A DNA stretch of 64,000 nt from DATJKD01 sp963728295 (lineage in GTDB: Bacteria; Pseudomonadota; Gammaproteobacteria; Steroidobacterales; Steroidobacteraceae), in contig CAVSKB010000003.1 of assembly GCA_963728295.1 (NCBI GenBank), forward strand, positions 1 to 64,000, in the 5' to 3' direction. Position 1 is the stretch's first letter, and each line of letters begins with the position of its first letter. Shown here piece by piece: positions 8,850-18,167 of this stretch. Below the pieces are notes generated by a model. The model saw only the letters and a program-made list of their open reading frames with translations. It did no database searches and was not told the origin of the DNA. The position numbers and the translations under genes were made by a program.

Positions 8850-9554
8850 CTAGGCGTACGGCCGATAGGGCAGGTGAAAGTGCACGAACAGCGCGAGCGC
8901 AAGCACGGCGAGCGACGCATAGAGGCTCGCGCGCCAATGCCCGGGAGCCGACTCGACCACGTCGAAGTCACTCACGAAGATCGTCTCGCACGCTCCGTTG
9001 CCGGAGTCTTCGCGCGTCGTGCTCGTGCCGCGCTTGTTCCGGCCGCTCCCGTAGGCCGCGAGCCAGCCCCGTACCCGTACCTGGTCGCCGACCCGCACGT
9101 CCGCCACGCGATCCCTGACGGCCTCGTCGTCCGAGATCAGGTGATTGTTGGAGATCTGCTCGGGCCGGATGCTCTCCCACGCCGTGTCGTCCGACGTCTC
9201 GAAGTTGCACGTGAAATCGCCGTTCCAGAACTCGATCTCCGACAGGTGCGGGCTCGCGGCGGTGTCGCCCCAGACGACGCACAGGTCGGCAACGTTCAGG
9301 TGATCGTTCGCGGCGCGATGCATGCGGCTCGTGCCGTCGTGCTGGCGGTAGGAGACGACCAGGCCGTGCAGCTCGTACTCGAACTGCGGCTCCACCTCGT
9401 AGCGCACGCCCGAATACTCCACCGCGAAGGGCTTTCTCGCCGTCGGCTCCTGGCGCGGCTCCGCCCCCAGAGTCGGCAGGATCGCGCTGCTCGGTGGCAG
9501 ATCGTTGCGGTGCCAGAACGACACGAGCGCCATGAGGCAGCTGGCGCAGAGCAC
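8850..9554 (-). CDS. GIDE-domain-like membrane protein
   Basis: About 234 residues from a GTG at 9554; an ATG at 9533 is an alternative start and neither has a clear ribosome site. The N-terminus is hydrophobic (IVLCASCLMALVSFW) and the C-terminus has another membrane segment (ASLYASLAVLALALFVHFHL). The middle contains VGDQVRVRGWLAAYGSG followed by TIFVSDFDVVES, which resembles the GIDE/OB-like domain of E3-ligase-related bacterial membrane proteins. Function unknown. It is divergent from sucC, with a promoter-like repeat between. Confidence 0.6.
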   Translation of the reverse strand: MLCASCLMALVSFWHRNDLPPSSAILPTLGAEPRQEPTARKPFAVEYSGVRYEVEPQFEYELHGLVVSYRQHDGTSRMHRAANDHLNVADLCVVWGDTAASPHLSEIEFWNGDFTCNFETSDDTAWESIRPEQISNNHLISDDEAVRDRVADVRVGDQVRVRGWLAAYGSGRNKRGTSTTREDSGNGACETIFVSDFDVVESAPGHWRASLYASLAVLALALFVHFHLPYRPYA

Positions 9555-9582
9555 GATCTTGTTCAGTGACCGGATTCCCAGA

Positions 9583-9614
9583 GATCTTTGCTCCCACCGG
9601 ACGGTTTGTCCACA
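9583..9614 (-). promoter_or_regulatory. Repeated promoter-like element (copy 2) between the GIDE-like gene and sucC
   Basis: Second copy of the element at 8766-8797: TGGACA, 17-base spacer, AAAGAT on the minus strand, with conserved TTGTCCACA at its plus-strand end. It would place a transcript start about 20-30 bases before the GIDE-like gene. It also lies 35 bases upstream of sucC on the other strand. Confidence 0.45.
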
Positions 9615-9648
9615 ATACGCGACTTCGTCCCGCCCGCCGGCCTCCCAG

Positions 9649-10818
9649 ATGAATCTGCACGAATACCAGTCCAAGCAGCTTTTTGCCCGGTACGGAATCC
9701 CTGTACCCGCAGGCCACGTCGCCGGAAGCCCGGAGGACGCCGCTCGAGCAGCCATCCGCCTGGGTGGGTCGGTGTGGGTGGTGAAGGCACAGGTGCACGC
9801 CGGGGGCCGCGGCAAGGGGGGAGGCATCAAGCTCGTCAGGTCGACCGAGGAAGTGATGTCGGCCGCGGCCGCGATGCTCGGGCAGCGCCTCAAGACCAAG
9901 CAGACCGGTCCGGAGGGCTTGCCTATCGGCAAGGTCTACGTCGAATCGGGCTCGAACATCGCGCGCGAGTTGTATCTCAGCTTGCTGCTGAACCGCGATA
10001 CGGGGCGCATCGCCTTCGTCGCCTCGGCGGCGGGCGGCATGGACATCGAGGAAGTCGCCGCGAAGACCCCGGAGCGCATCGTACGGGTCGAGATTCATCC
10101 GGCAGCGGGACTCCAGGGCTCGCATTGCCGCACGCTCGCTTATGGCCTCGGGCTCGAGGGCAAGCAGGTCGCAGAGTTCGAGGAAATTGTCCGCGGGCTT
10201 TATCGGCTCTATCTGGATTGCGACTGTGGCCTGGTCGAGGTGAACCCGCTGATCGTCACCGGAGACGGGCACCTGGTCGCGCTCGACGCCAAGATCAGCA
10301 TCGAGGACAACGCGCTCTTTCGCCAGAAGGAGTTCCTTGCCTGGCGCGACCCGAGCCAGGAAGACGAGATGGAGCGGCACGCGGCCGAGGCGGAGCTCAA
10401 CTACGTATCGCTCGACGGCGACATCGCCTGCATGGTGAACGGTGCCGGGCTCGCGATGGCGACGATGGACCTGATCAAGCTGCATGGCGGCGCGCCGGCG
10501 AACTTCCTCGACGTGGGCGGCGGCGCCACGCGCGAACGGGTTACGACGGCTTTCAAGCTCGTTCTCTCCAACCCGAAGGTCAAGGCGATCCTGGTCAACA
10601 TCTTCGGCGGAATCGTCCGCTGCGACATGATCGCCGAGGGCGTGATCGGCGCGGCGAGCGACATCGGCATCAAGGTGCCGGTCGTGGTGCGCATCGAGGG
10701 AACCAACGCCGCGCAGGGACGCGAGCTGCTCGCGAAGAGCGGCCTCGCGCTCACGGCCGCGTCCGACCTGACGGACGCGGCGAAGAAGGTAGTGGCCGCG
10801 GCCCGCCGCAAGTCCTGA
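9649..10818 (+). CDS. sucC: Succinyl-CoA synthetase, beta subunit
   Basis: A 389-residue protein starting MNLHEYQSKQLFARYGIPVP, the standard SucC N-terminus; in-frame codons further upstream were ignored. The ATP-grasp domain shows VHAGGRGKGGGIKL, and the CoA-ligase domain shows MVNGAGLAMATMD and NIFGGIVRCDMIAEG. With SucD it interconverts succinyl-CoA and succinate with ADP or GDP phosphorylation in the TCA cycle. Length is exactly that of the family. sucD follows after 10 bases. The very long antisense frame on the opposite strand is a composition artefact. Confidence 0.97.
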   Translation: MNLHEYQSKQLFARYGIPVPAGHVAGSPEDAARAAIRLGGSVWVVKAQVHAGGRGKGGGIKLVRSTEEVMSAAAAMLGQRLKTKQTGPEGLPIGKVYVESGSNIARELYLSLLLNRDTGRIAFVASAAGGMDIEEVAAKTPERIVRVEIHPAAGLQGSHCRTLAYGLGLEGKQVAEFEEIVRGLYRLYLDCDCGLVEVNPLIVTGDGHLVALDAKISIEDNALFRQKEFLAWRDPSQEDEMERHAAEAELNYVSLDGDIACMVNGAGLAMATMDLIKLHGGAPANFLDVGGGATRERVTTAFKLVLSNPKVKAILVNIFGGIVRCDMIAEGVIGAASDIGIKVPVVVRIEGTNAAQGRELLAKSGLALTAASDLTDAAKKVVAAARRKS

Positions 10819-10828
10819 AGGGAAGTCA

Positions 10829-11833
10829 ATGTCCATACTCGTCGACAAGAACACGCGTGTCATCTGCCAGGGGTTCACGGGCAAGCAGGGCACGTTTCAT
10901 TCGCAGCAGGCTCTGGAGTACGGCACCAAGCTGGTCGGCGGCGTCACGCCGGGGCGCGGCGGGGAAAAGCATCTCGGCCTGCCGGTGTTCAACACGGTGC
11001 GCGATGCGGTCGCAAAGACCGGCGCCGATGCGAGCATGATCTACGTGCCGGCGCCGTACGCGGCGGACGCGATCCTGGAGGCCGCCGACGCGGGCGTAGC
11101 ACTCATCGTGTGCATCACCGAGGGCATCCCGGTGAACGACATGGTGAAGGTCAAGGCCGCGCTCAGGGATTCACAGTCGCGGCTGGTGGGACCCAACTGC
11201 CCGGGCGTGATCACACCCGGCGCCTGCAAGATCGGCATCATGCCCGGTTTCATCCACAAGCCCGGCAGCATCGGCATCGTCTCGCGCTCGGGCACCCTCA
11301 CGTACGAGGCCGTATTCCAGACCACCAATATCGGGCTCGGCCAGAGCAGTTGCGTCGGGATCGGCGGCGACCCCGTGCGCGGCATGAACTTCATCGACGT
11401 CATCGCGCTCTTCGAGCAGGACCCGAAAACAGCCGGCATCCTCATGGTCGGGGAGATCGGCGGCACGGACGAGGAGGCGGCCGCGGAGTTCATCCGCGCG
11501 AACGTACGCAAGCCGGTCGTGGCATACATCGCCGGTGTGACGGCGCCCCCGGGCAAGCGGATGGGTCACGCGGGCGCGGTGATCTCCGGTGGCAAGGGTA
11601 CGGCGGCCGACAAGTTCGCCGCGCTCGAAGCCGCACGCGTGACGACCGTGCGCTCGCCCGCCGAGCTCGGCAGCGCGATTGCGGCGCGAGTGGCGCGGGG
11701 TGGCCGCACCCCCACTGGGCGCAGCTCGGCGAAGGCAAAGACGCCGCGGAAACCGGCGAAAGCGCCGGTGCGACGGAAGATGGCAGCGCGGCGGAAAAAG
11801 CCCTCGACGAAGGCCACACAGCGCAGACGCTAA
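10829..11833 (+). CDS. sucD: Succinyl-CoA synthetase, alpha subunit, with an unusual basic C-terminal tail
   Basis: A 334-residue protein starting MSILVDKNTRVICQGFTGKQ after GAAGGGA. The CoA-binding domain (GFTGKQGTFHSQQALEYGTK), SRSGTLTYEAV and the phosphohistidine motif GHAGAVISGG (His about 247) are intact. The family normally ends near residue 290; here about 45 extra residues follow ARVARGG, made almost only of Lys, Arg, Ala, Pro, Ser and Thr (RKPAKAPVRRKMAARRKKPS). Such tails resemble histone H1-like or AlgP repeats and could bind nucleic acid or polyphosphate; this is inference. No frameshift is needed to reach the tail. Confidence 0.96.
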   Translation: MSILVDKNTRVICQGFTGKQGTFHSQQALEYGTKLVGGVTPGRGGEKHLGLPVFNTVRDAVAKTGADASMIYVPAPYAADAILEAADAGVALIVCITEGIPVNDMVKVKAALRDSQSRLVGPNCPGVITPGACKIGIMPGFIHKPGSIGIVSRSGTLTYEAVFQTTNIGLGQSSCVGIGGDPVRGMNFIDVIALFEQDPKTAGILMVGEIGGTDEEAAAEFIRANVRKPVVAYIAGVTAPPGKRMGHAGAVISGGKGTAADKFAALEAARVTTVRSPAELGSAIAARVARGGRTPTGRSSAKAKTPRKPAKAPVRRKMAARRKKPSTKATQRRR

Positions 11834-11915
11834 GTCCGTCATCGGCAATTGAGAAGTTGGCGATCTGAAAGTTCGCTAATTGCACCCATCCACGGTCGCT
11901 GGTACCGTCGTCCGC

Positions 11916-12149
11916 ATGGCCCGCCCACTTGCCAAGATCGAGAAGGAACTTCGCTCCCTCAGCACGCCTGAGAAGGAAGCCTTACTGCGGGTGCTTTGGG
12001 AAGAGCTCGACGGTCCTGCTGACCCGGACGTGGAGGCTGCCTGGCTTAGGGAAGTGAGCCGTCGCTCCGAGGAAATCGACTCTGGTGCGGTCGAAAGCGT
12101 ACCCGCTGACGAGGTGTTTCGCCGGCTTCATTCCCAGCTCAAGAGATGA
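11916..12149 (+). CDS. Antitoxin, addiction-module component family
   Basis: A 77-residue protein beginning MARPLAKIEKELRSLSTPEK. The short helical N-terminal part and the segment ALLRVLWEELDGPADPDVEAAWLREV match the TIGR02574 addiction-module component antitoxins. Its stop overlaps the start of the following toxin gene (ATGA), the usual coupling in such operons. The ATG at 11916 is preferred to one 36 bases upstream because homologues begin with this short Met-Ala-Arg-type N-terminus. Antitoxin neutralises the toxin and probably represses the operon. Confidence 0.82.
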   Translation: MARPLAKIEKELRSLSTPEKEALLRVLWEELDGPADPDVEAAWLREVSRRSEEIDSGAVESVPADEVFRRLHSQLKR

Positions 12150-12436
12150 AGGCCGAGTTTCACCCCGCAGCGGAGCAGGAGCTCGCTGCGGCAGTGACTC
12201 TCGGTGAGCAACGCAGCGCAGGACTTGGCGGTGAGTTGTTGGCAGAAGCGCAGCGCATCGCGGAGCTCCTCTGCGACACTCCGAGCATCGGTGAGGTAAT
12301 CGACGCTCGACATAGACGATTTCCGATGCGTCGCTTTCCATTTGCGTTCATATACCGTGTCGATGCAGACGTATTGCGCATCATCGCCCTGTCGCATCGG
12401 CGACAAAGGCCAGGATACTGGCGTGGTCGGGTGTGA
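12146..12436 (+). CDS. RelE/ParE-superfamily toxin
   Basis: A 96-residue protein, MKAEFHPAAEQELAAAVTLG, with the beta-hairpin end RRFPFAFIYRVDADVLRIIALSHRRQRPGYW characteristic of ParE/RelE-type plasmid stabilisation proteins. The strand IYRVD and the AxSHxxRxPxYW ending are diagnostic. RelE members cleave mRNA in the ribosome and ParE members inhibit gyrase; the sequence alone does not decide which. The pair overlaps by four bases with its antitoxin gene and is followed by an unrelated gene. Confidence 0.85.
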   Translation: MKAEFHPAAEQELAAAVTLGEQRSAGLGGELLAEAQRIAELLCDTPSIGEVIDARHRRFPMRRFPFAFIYRVDADVLRIIALSHRRQRPGYWRGRV

Positions 12437-12523
12437 CCGCTGACGAGTCAGGAAGCGGGATTCTGTATCGAGGGCGGATGAGATGCAGCGTACGCGCGCT
12501 CGTCTGATCGAGCGTGAATTCGC

Positions 12524-13634
12524 ATGGATCCGATCGCGCACACCCTGACCGGCGCCGCACTCGCGGCCGCGGGGCTGCGACGCGCAACCCCGCTTGCGAC
12601 CGCGGCGCTCGTGATCGGCGCCAACGCTCCGGACATCGACGTGCTGACCGGCTTTGCCGGCCGCTATGCGGCGCTCGCGATGCGCCGCGGCTGGACGCAC
12701 GGCGTGCTGGCGATCGCGGTGCTGCCGTTCGTCGTCACCGCGCTCCTGCTGCTCTGGGACCGGCTGCGGCGCAGACCTGATCGCGCGCCCGCGCGCGCCG
12801 GTCCATTGCTGGGACTCGCCGCGCTGGCTGTGATCACCCATCCCATCCTCGACTGGCTCAACAACTACGGGATGCGCTGGCTCATGCCGTTCGACGGTCG
12901 CTGGTCCTACGGAGATGCGCTCTTCATCGTCGATCCGTGGGTGTGGCTCGCGCTCGGCGGAGTCGTGTTTCTCCGTTACTCGGCGGGCGCGGCGGCATTC
13001 GCGCTGTGGGCGGTCTTCTGGCTGCTCGGAACATGGCTGCTGTTCACGATACCGATCGTTCCGTGGCCATCCCGCATGCTGTGGGTGGCGGGCGTCGTGG
13101 GATTCGTCGCCGTGCGTATTCTCCGCCCGGAAGTCGGGCGGCCGCCCGCATCGGAACGGCTCGCGCGCGTTGCGGTCGGCTGCGTCGTCGCTTACATGGG
13201 CGCAGCGCTTGCCGCCAGCGCTGTCGCACGACGCGAAGTGCGCAGCATGCTTGCCGACTTAGGTGTAGGTCCGGTCACGAGCGTGATGGTCGGTCCTGCG
13301 GCTGCGAATCCGTTCGCGGGATCGGTCGTGGCTGCGACGCCGGATGGGTACCACGTCGGAGAGTGGCGCTGGTTCGCTGAGCCGCGGTTGCGGCTCGACC
13401 CGCAGTGGATAGAACGACACGACGGGGATCCGGCCGTCGCCGCCGCGAGCCGGTACCCGTCCCGCACGTGACTATCTCACGTGGTCGCGGTATCCCTACT
13501 TCGAGATCGAGCATCGCGATGACGGTTACATCGTGCGGGTGCGCGATGCCCGTTATCGCGGCCTGGGGCTCGAGGGCCCGGACGTGCATCTCGACGGCGA
13601 TCTGGAACCGCTTGGGTTTTCCCCGCAGCACTAA
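12524..13634 (+). CDS. YdjM-type membrane-bound metal-dependent hydrolase, one frameshift near the 3' end
   Basis: Starts MDPIAHTLTGAALAAAGLRR with the conserved DxxxH near the N-terminus, then ANAPDIDVL, GWTHGVLAI and HPILDWLNNYGMRWLMPF, the His/Asp motifs of the YdjM/LexA-regulated inner-membrane hydrolase family. Several membrane segments follow. The frame as read stops at 13471 (SRYPSRT), but the next frame continues with good coding character from DYLTWSRYPYFEIEHRDDGY to a TAA at 13632. Removing one base near 13440-13450 gives a 369-residue protein of normal family length. Substrate unknown; phospholipid hydrolysis has been proposed for the family. Confidence 0.78.
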
Positions 13635-13812
13635 GCTATGACGCCTTGCGTTATATGACGCTTGGCGTTTAGGAAGCTGTCGGATCTCAGCGCGGTGCCG
13701 GGTAATGGTCTGAGGAGCCACGAATGTCGAAATCGTCGACTACCACTCGTAGAAAGGTGAAGCCGGACCTGATCCCGAATCCCACATCCGGGCGACCGAA
13801 TAGGACTGGTCA

Positions 13813-14475
13813 GTGTCAGTCGACGTCCGCAATCTCTCCAAACGGTTCCAGGGCGATGCGGACCGCCTGGTGCTGCAGGACGTCACGCTGCAGGTCGCCG
13901 CGGGCGAGTACGTCGCGATCATGGGCGAATCCGGCGCCGGCAAGTCGACGCTGCTCAACCTGATCGCAGGGCTCGACCGGCCGGACTCAGGATCGGTGAT
14001 GATCGATGGCGTCGACCTGGGCGCTCTCGATGACGACGCGCGTACGCTGCTCAGGCGGCGGCGAATGGGCTTCGTGTTCCAGTCATTTCATCTGCTGCCG
14101 TATCTCAGCGTGGCGCGCAACGTCGCGCTGCCACTCGCGCTGAACGGCATCAGCGGGGCGCCTGCCGATTTCCGGCTCGGCGAGTTGCTCGCGGCGGTGG
14201 GGCTCGCCGACCGGGCCGACAGCGCGCCGGGAGAGCTCTCGGGGGGCGAGATGCAACGCGTGGCGATCGCGCGAGCGCTTGTGCACCGGCCGGCCGTGCT
14301 GCTCGCCGACGAGCCGACCGGGAACCTCGATCCGCGCATCGCTTCGAACGTGCTCACGCTGCTGCGCGACCAGGTGAAACGCGACGGCGCGGCCGGCATC
14401 CTGGTCACGCATTCCGCGGCGGCAGCAGCGGGTGCCGACCGCGTGTACGTGCTGGAGGGCGGCCGTCTGCGATGA
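13813..14475 (+). CDS. ABC transporter ATP-binding protein, LolD/MacB type
   Basis: A 220-residue ATPase starting at GTG 13813. Walker A is GESGAGKSTLLNLIAGL, the Q loop is VFQSFHLLPYLSV, the signature is LSGGEMQRVAIARALVH, and Walker B is VLLADEPTGNLD, followed by the H loop VTHS. This fits exporters and lipoprotein-release systems that pair with FtsX-type permeases. The permease gene overlaps it by four bases. The substrate is not shown by the sequence; the downstream lipocalin-like secreted protein suggests a cell-envelope lipid. Confidence 0.9.
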   Translation: MSVDVRNLSKRFQGDADRLVLQDVTLQVAAGEYVAIMGESGAGKSTLLNLIAGLDRPDSGSVMIDGVDLGALDDDARTLLRRRRMGFVFQSFHLLPYLSVARNVALPLALNGISGAPADFRLGELLAAVGLADRADSAPGELSGGEMQRVAIARALVHRPAVLLADEPTGNLDPRIASNVLTLLRDQVKRDGAAGILVTHSAAAAAGADRVYVLEGGRLR

Positions 14476-17079
14476 CGATCCTGACCGCACCGGTCGGGCC
14501 CCGACGCACGCCCGCACCGTGGCGGTTGCGGCTCATGGCCACGGTCCTCGGACCACTGCGACAATCCCCGGGACGGGCGCTGGTCGCGATCGTGGCGATC
14601 GCGCTGGGTGTCGCGCTCGGGCTGGCCGTGCACCTCATCAATCGCGTCGCGGCCGACGAGGTGCAGCTCGCGGCGCGCAGCCTGTTCGGAATCGCGGACC
14701 TGTCCGTGCAAGGCTCCGGGACGGGGGGACTGGATGAAACGCTGTACCCGACGCTCGCGAAACTGCCGATGGTCGCGGTCGCGAGTCCCGTCGTGGACGT
14801 GCGCGCGCGCCTGCCGGGGCGTGAACGCACGCTGCAACTGCTGGGGATCGACCCGTTCCGGGTTCGTGAACTGCAGGCGCCGCTCGCACCGCTCGGTGCG
14901 ACCGCCGTGCGCGCGACCGGGATGCTTGCGGAAGACTCGGTCTGGCTGAGCCCGGCGGCGGCCGAAGCGCTGGCGCTCGCGGCGGGCGACGAGCTCCGCA
15001 TCCAGGTCGGACTCGAGACGCAGAGCCTGCGGGTGGCGGGCCTCCTGCCGGCCGGCGCCTTTCGCCAGCAGATCGGGATGCTCGACATCGCAGAGGCGCA
15101 GCAACGCTTCGCACGGCTCGGCCGGCTCGATCGCATCGATCTGCGGCTGAAGGCTGGCAGCGATCTCGGCGCGGCGCGCGACGCGATTGCCGCGGTCCTG
15201 CCACGCGGGGCGCGGCTCGTAACGCCGGGTGAGGCGAGCGACGACGCCCTGCGGCTGTCGCGCGCGTATCGCACGAACCTGACGGCGCTCGCGCTGGTGG
15301 CGCTGTTCACGGGCGCGTTCCTCGTCTATTCGACGCAGATGCTGGTGGTCGCGCGGCGCCGGCGCGAGATTGCGTTTCTGCACGCCATGGGGCTGACGGT
15401 GCGCGAGCAACTCGCCGCGGCGCTGCTCGGCGGCGCCATCGTCGGTATCGCCGGGGCGGCCATCGGCATCGCGCTCGGCATCGTCGCGGCGCGCGCGGGA
15501 CTGGCCGCGTTCGGCGCGGATCTCGGCGCCGGCTATTTCCGCGGGCCGGCGCCGGCGCTCGTCGTGCCGGTGCTCGATTGCGCGATCTTTTTCGCCCTCG
15601 GCGTCGTTGCCTCGATCGCTGGCTCGCTCGCGCCCGCGCGCGCCGCCGCCTCGGTGTCGCCGGCCATCGCGCTTCGCGCGGGAGTAATCGGCTCGGAGCC
15701 AACTTCCGGCAAGCGATCTGCGAAATATGCCTCCGAGCCAATTTTCGCGATGGCGCTGTGGGCGATTGCGGGGCTGATCGTGTGGCTGCAAATTGGTCTC
15801 CGAGACATTTTTGCGCGGCGGTGCGGTGCCATGGCCCGGCTACCTCGCAATCGCCTGCCTTCTCATCGGCGCGGTGCGGGTCGCCCCGGCGCTTGCGCGC
15901 GCGGTCTTCGATCGGCTGCCGGGCGGCGGGCCGGCGTGGCGCCAGATCGCGACCGCACAGCTGCGCGGCACGGCGCGGAGCACGGCAATCAGCCTGGCGG
16001 CGGTGCTCGTGAGCTTCAGCCTGATGGTGGCGATGGCCATCATGGTCCAGTCGTTCCGCGAATCGCTCGATGCCTGGTTGCAGCGGATCCTCCCGGCGGA
16101 TCTTTACGTGCGGGCGGGCGCGGCCGGCACGTCTGCGTATTTCGACGCGGAGACCCAGCGGCGCCTGGCGAGTCTGCCCGGCTTCGAGCGCATCGATTTT
16201 GTGAGCTCGACCGAGGCGAGCCTGCGCGACGGCGGACCGCCGATTGCCGTGCTGGCGCGATCGATCGACCCGTCAAACGCCTCGCGACTGCTGCCGCTGC
16301 GCCGTGAATCCCGGCGCGCCGTGCCCGAGGGCACCGTGCCCGTTTGGGTGTCGGAGACCGCGCTCGACCTGCACGGGCTCGATGTCGACACGGAGTTCGA
16401 CCTGCCGCTCGGCGAGCGAACGGTGCGCGCGAGCGTGCGCGGCCTGTGGCGTGACTACGACCGGTCGGGTGGCGCCGTCGTGCTGGCGCGATCGACTTAC
16501 CTCGAGGCGACGGGCGATGAGCGCGCAACCGGTGCTTCGCTCTGGCTCCAACCCGGAACGTCGGCGGATGCGGCGAGCGCGGCCCTGCGCGGCGTGCTCC
16601 CCGGTGGCGGCGTGTACGAGATCGCGCGACCGCAGGAGCTGCGACGCCGCTCGCTCCAGATCTTCGACCGGACCTTTGCCGTGACTTATGTGATCGAGGC
16701 AATCGCGGTGCTGATCGGGCTGGTGGGGATCAGCGCAGGCATCAGCACCCAGGTGCTCGGGCGCCGCGGCGAGTTCGGGATGCTGCGCCACATCGGCGTC
16801 CTGCGCCGCGAGATTGCCGGTCTGCTTGCGTTCGAAGGCGCGGTGCAGGGCGCGCTCGGCGTCGCCGGCGGGTTGGCCGTCGGCGGTGTCGTGAGTCTCG
16901 TCCTGATCCATGTCGTCAACCGCCAGTCCTTTCACTGGACCATGGATCTGCACATTCCGTGGATCACGCTCGGTGTGCTGTCCGGGGTCCTGGTCGCCGC
17001 GGCGGCCGCCACGGCTGCGATCAGCGGCCGTCTCGCGATGGATGCCGACGTCGTGCGTGCAGTCCGCGAGGACTGGTGA
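14472..17079 (+). CDS. FtsX/YbbP-type ABC permease, one frameshift in the middle
   Basis: Two in-frame blocks, 14472 to about 15800 and about 15790 to 17079, together encode an 868-residue permease once one extra base near 15800 is removed. Block 1 has an N-terminal membrane segment (ALVAIVAIALGVALGLAVHL), a large periplasmic MacB_PCD-like domain, and three helices with the FtsX motif (VVARRRREIAFLHAMGLTV). Block 2 repeats the arrangement and ends with three helices and LGRRGEFGMLRHIGVLRREI. Size and two FtsX units match YbbP-like permeases acting with a LolD-type ATPase. The stop and the next start overlap by one base (TGATG). Confidence 0.82.
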
Positions 17080-18158
17080 TGCGCAGCAGGACCTTGCGCC
17101 GGCTTGCGTGCGTGTTTGTCGCCATTCTTCCGGCCCTTCTTCGGCAGGGCGCAGCAGGCGAGCCGGACTACCCGCCCGTCGTGCCGGGCTATGCGATCGA
17201 GCTGCCTCGTGACGCCGGGAGTCATCCGGACCATCGCATCGAGTGGTGGTACGTCACCGGCTGGCTCGCTGATGCACAGGGCCGCGCGCACGGCTTCCAG
17301 GTGACGTTCTTCCGCGTGCGCCCGGGCGTAGGCGAGGGCAACCCGAGCCGGTTTGCGCCACGCCAGGTCCTGTTCGCGCATGCGGCCGTCGCCGACCCCG
17401 AGGCCGGCCATCTGCGTCATGCCGAACGGAGTGCGCGGCAGGGCTTCGATCTCGCCTACGCGCGCGAAGGCGGAATGGACGTGAAGATCGATGACTGGTC
17501 CCTGCGCGAGACCGGCGACGGGCGGATGCAGACGGCGGCCGCCGGAGCCGATTTCGCCGTGCGGCTCGAGCTCGAGGCCACGCAGCCGGCGCTCCTGCAG
17601 GGGGAGGAGGGTTACAGCCGCAAGGGACCGGGCCCGCTTTCGGCGTCGTACTACTACAGCCTGCCGCAGCTCGCGGTGACGGGTGAGCTCGCGATCGACG
17701 GGCGCAAGCGCCCGGTCACCGGCCGGGCATGGCTCGACCACGAATGGTCCAGCGAGAAGCTCGATTTCGAAGCACGCGGCTGGGACTGGACCGGAATAAA
17801 TCTCGATGACGGCGCCGCCCTGATGGTCTTCCGCACGCGCGACGCGCGGGACCGGACGCGCTGGGCGGGCGCGACACTCCGCTCAGTCAGCGGCGAGGTG
17901 AAGACCTTCGCGCCGGGGGAGGTCACGTGGACAGCCATGCGCGAGTGGCAGTCGCCACGCACCGGGATTCGTTACCCGGTCGCCTGGCGGCTCCAGGTGG
18001 GCTCCCGGGTCTTCCTGCTCGAGCCGCTCATCGACGACGCCGAGCTCGACTCCCGCGGGAGCACCGGGACGATTTACTGGGAAGGTCCGGCGCGCCTGCT
18101 CGACCTGGATCGGCGGTCCCTGGGCCGCGGCTACCTCGAGCTCACCGGCTACAAGTAA
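17079..18158 (+). CDS. Secreted lipocalin-like protein (AttH/CrtC family)
   Basis: A 359-residue protein starting MRSRTLRRLACVFVAILPAL, an export signal ending near GAAGEP. Family features are HPDHRIEWWYVTGWL near the start, the central SASYYYSLPQL and the hallmark DHEWSSEKL followed by GWDWTGINLDDGAALMVFR. AttH/CrtC proteins fold as two lipocalin barrels and bind or hydrate hydrophobic molecules. In many genomes this gene follows an ABC ATPase and an FtsX-like permease exactly as here, forming a three-gene envelope-lipid module. The start overlaps the permease stop. Confidence 0.88.
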   Translation: MRSRTLRRLACVFVAILPALLRQGAAGEPDYPPVVPGYAIELPRDAGSHPDHRIEWWYVTGWLADAQGRAHGFQVTFFRVRPGVGEGNPSRFAPRQVLFAHAAVADPEAGHLRHAERSARQGFDLAYAREGGMDVKIDDWSLRETGDGRMQTAAAGADFAVRLELEATQPALLQGEEGYSRKGPGPLSASYYYSLPQLAVTGELAIDGRKRPVTGRAWLDHEWSSEKLDFEARGWDWTGINLDDGAALMVFRTRDARDRTRWAGATLRSVSGEVKTFAPGEVTWTAMREWQSPRTGIRYPVAWRLQVGSRVFLLEPLIDDAELDSRGSTGTIYWEGPARLLDLDRRSLGRGYLELTGYK

Positions 18159-18167
18159 CAACGCCCG

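Noticed and set aside
8968..10893. 641-residue minus-strand open frame opposite sucC
   Set aside because: It is antisense to an unquestionable sucC and has no domain; GC-rich DNA leaves long antisense frames open.
13724..13812. Short frame MSKSSTTTRRKVKPDLIPNP before the ABC ATPase
   Set aside because: It has a fair ribosome site but runs out of frame into the ATPase gene and matches nothing I know.
14088..15791. 567-residue minus-strand open frame opposite the ABC genes
   Set aside because: Its composition is Arg/Gln/His-rich filler, opposite clear Walker motifs and membrane helices.
15690..15810. Repeated words CCGAGCCAATTTT and ATTGGTCTCCG inside the permease gene
   Set aside because: Imperfect and within coding sequence; similarity is too short to separate from codon bias.
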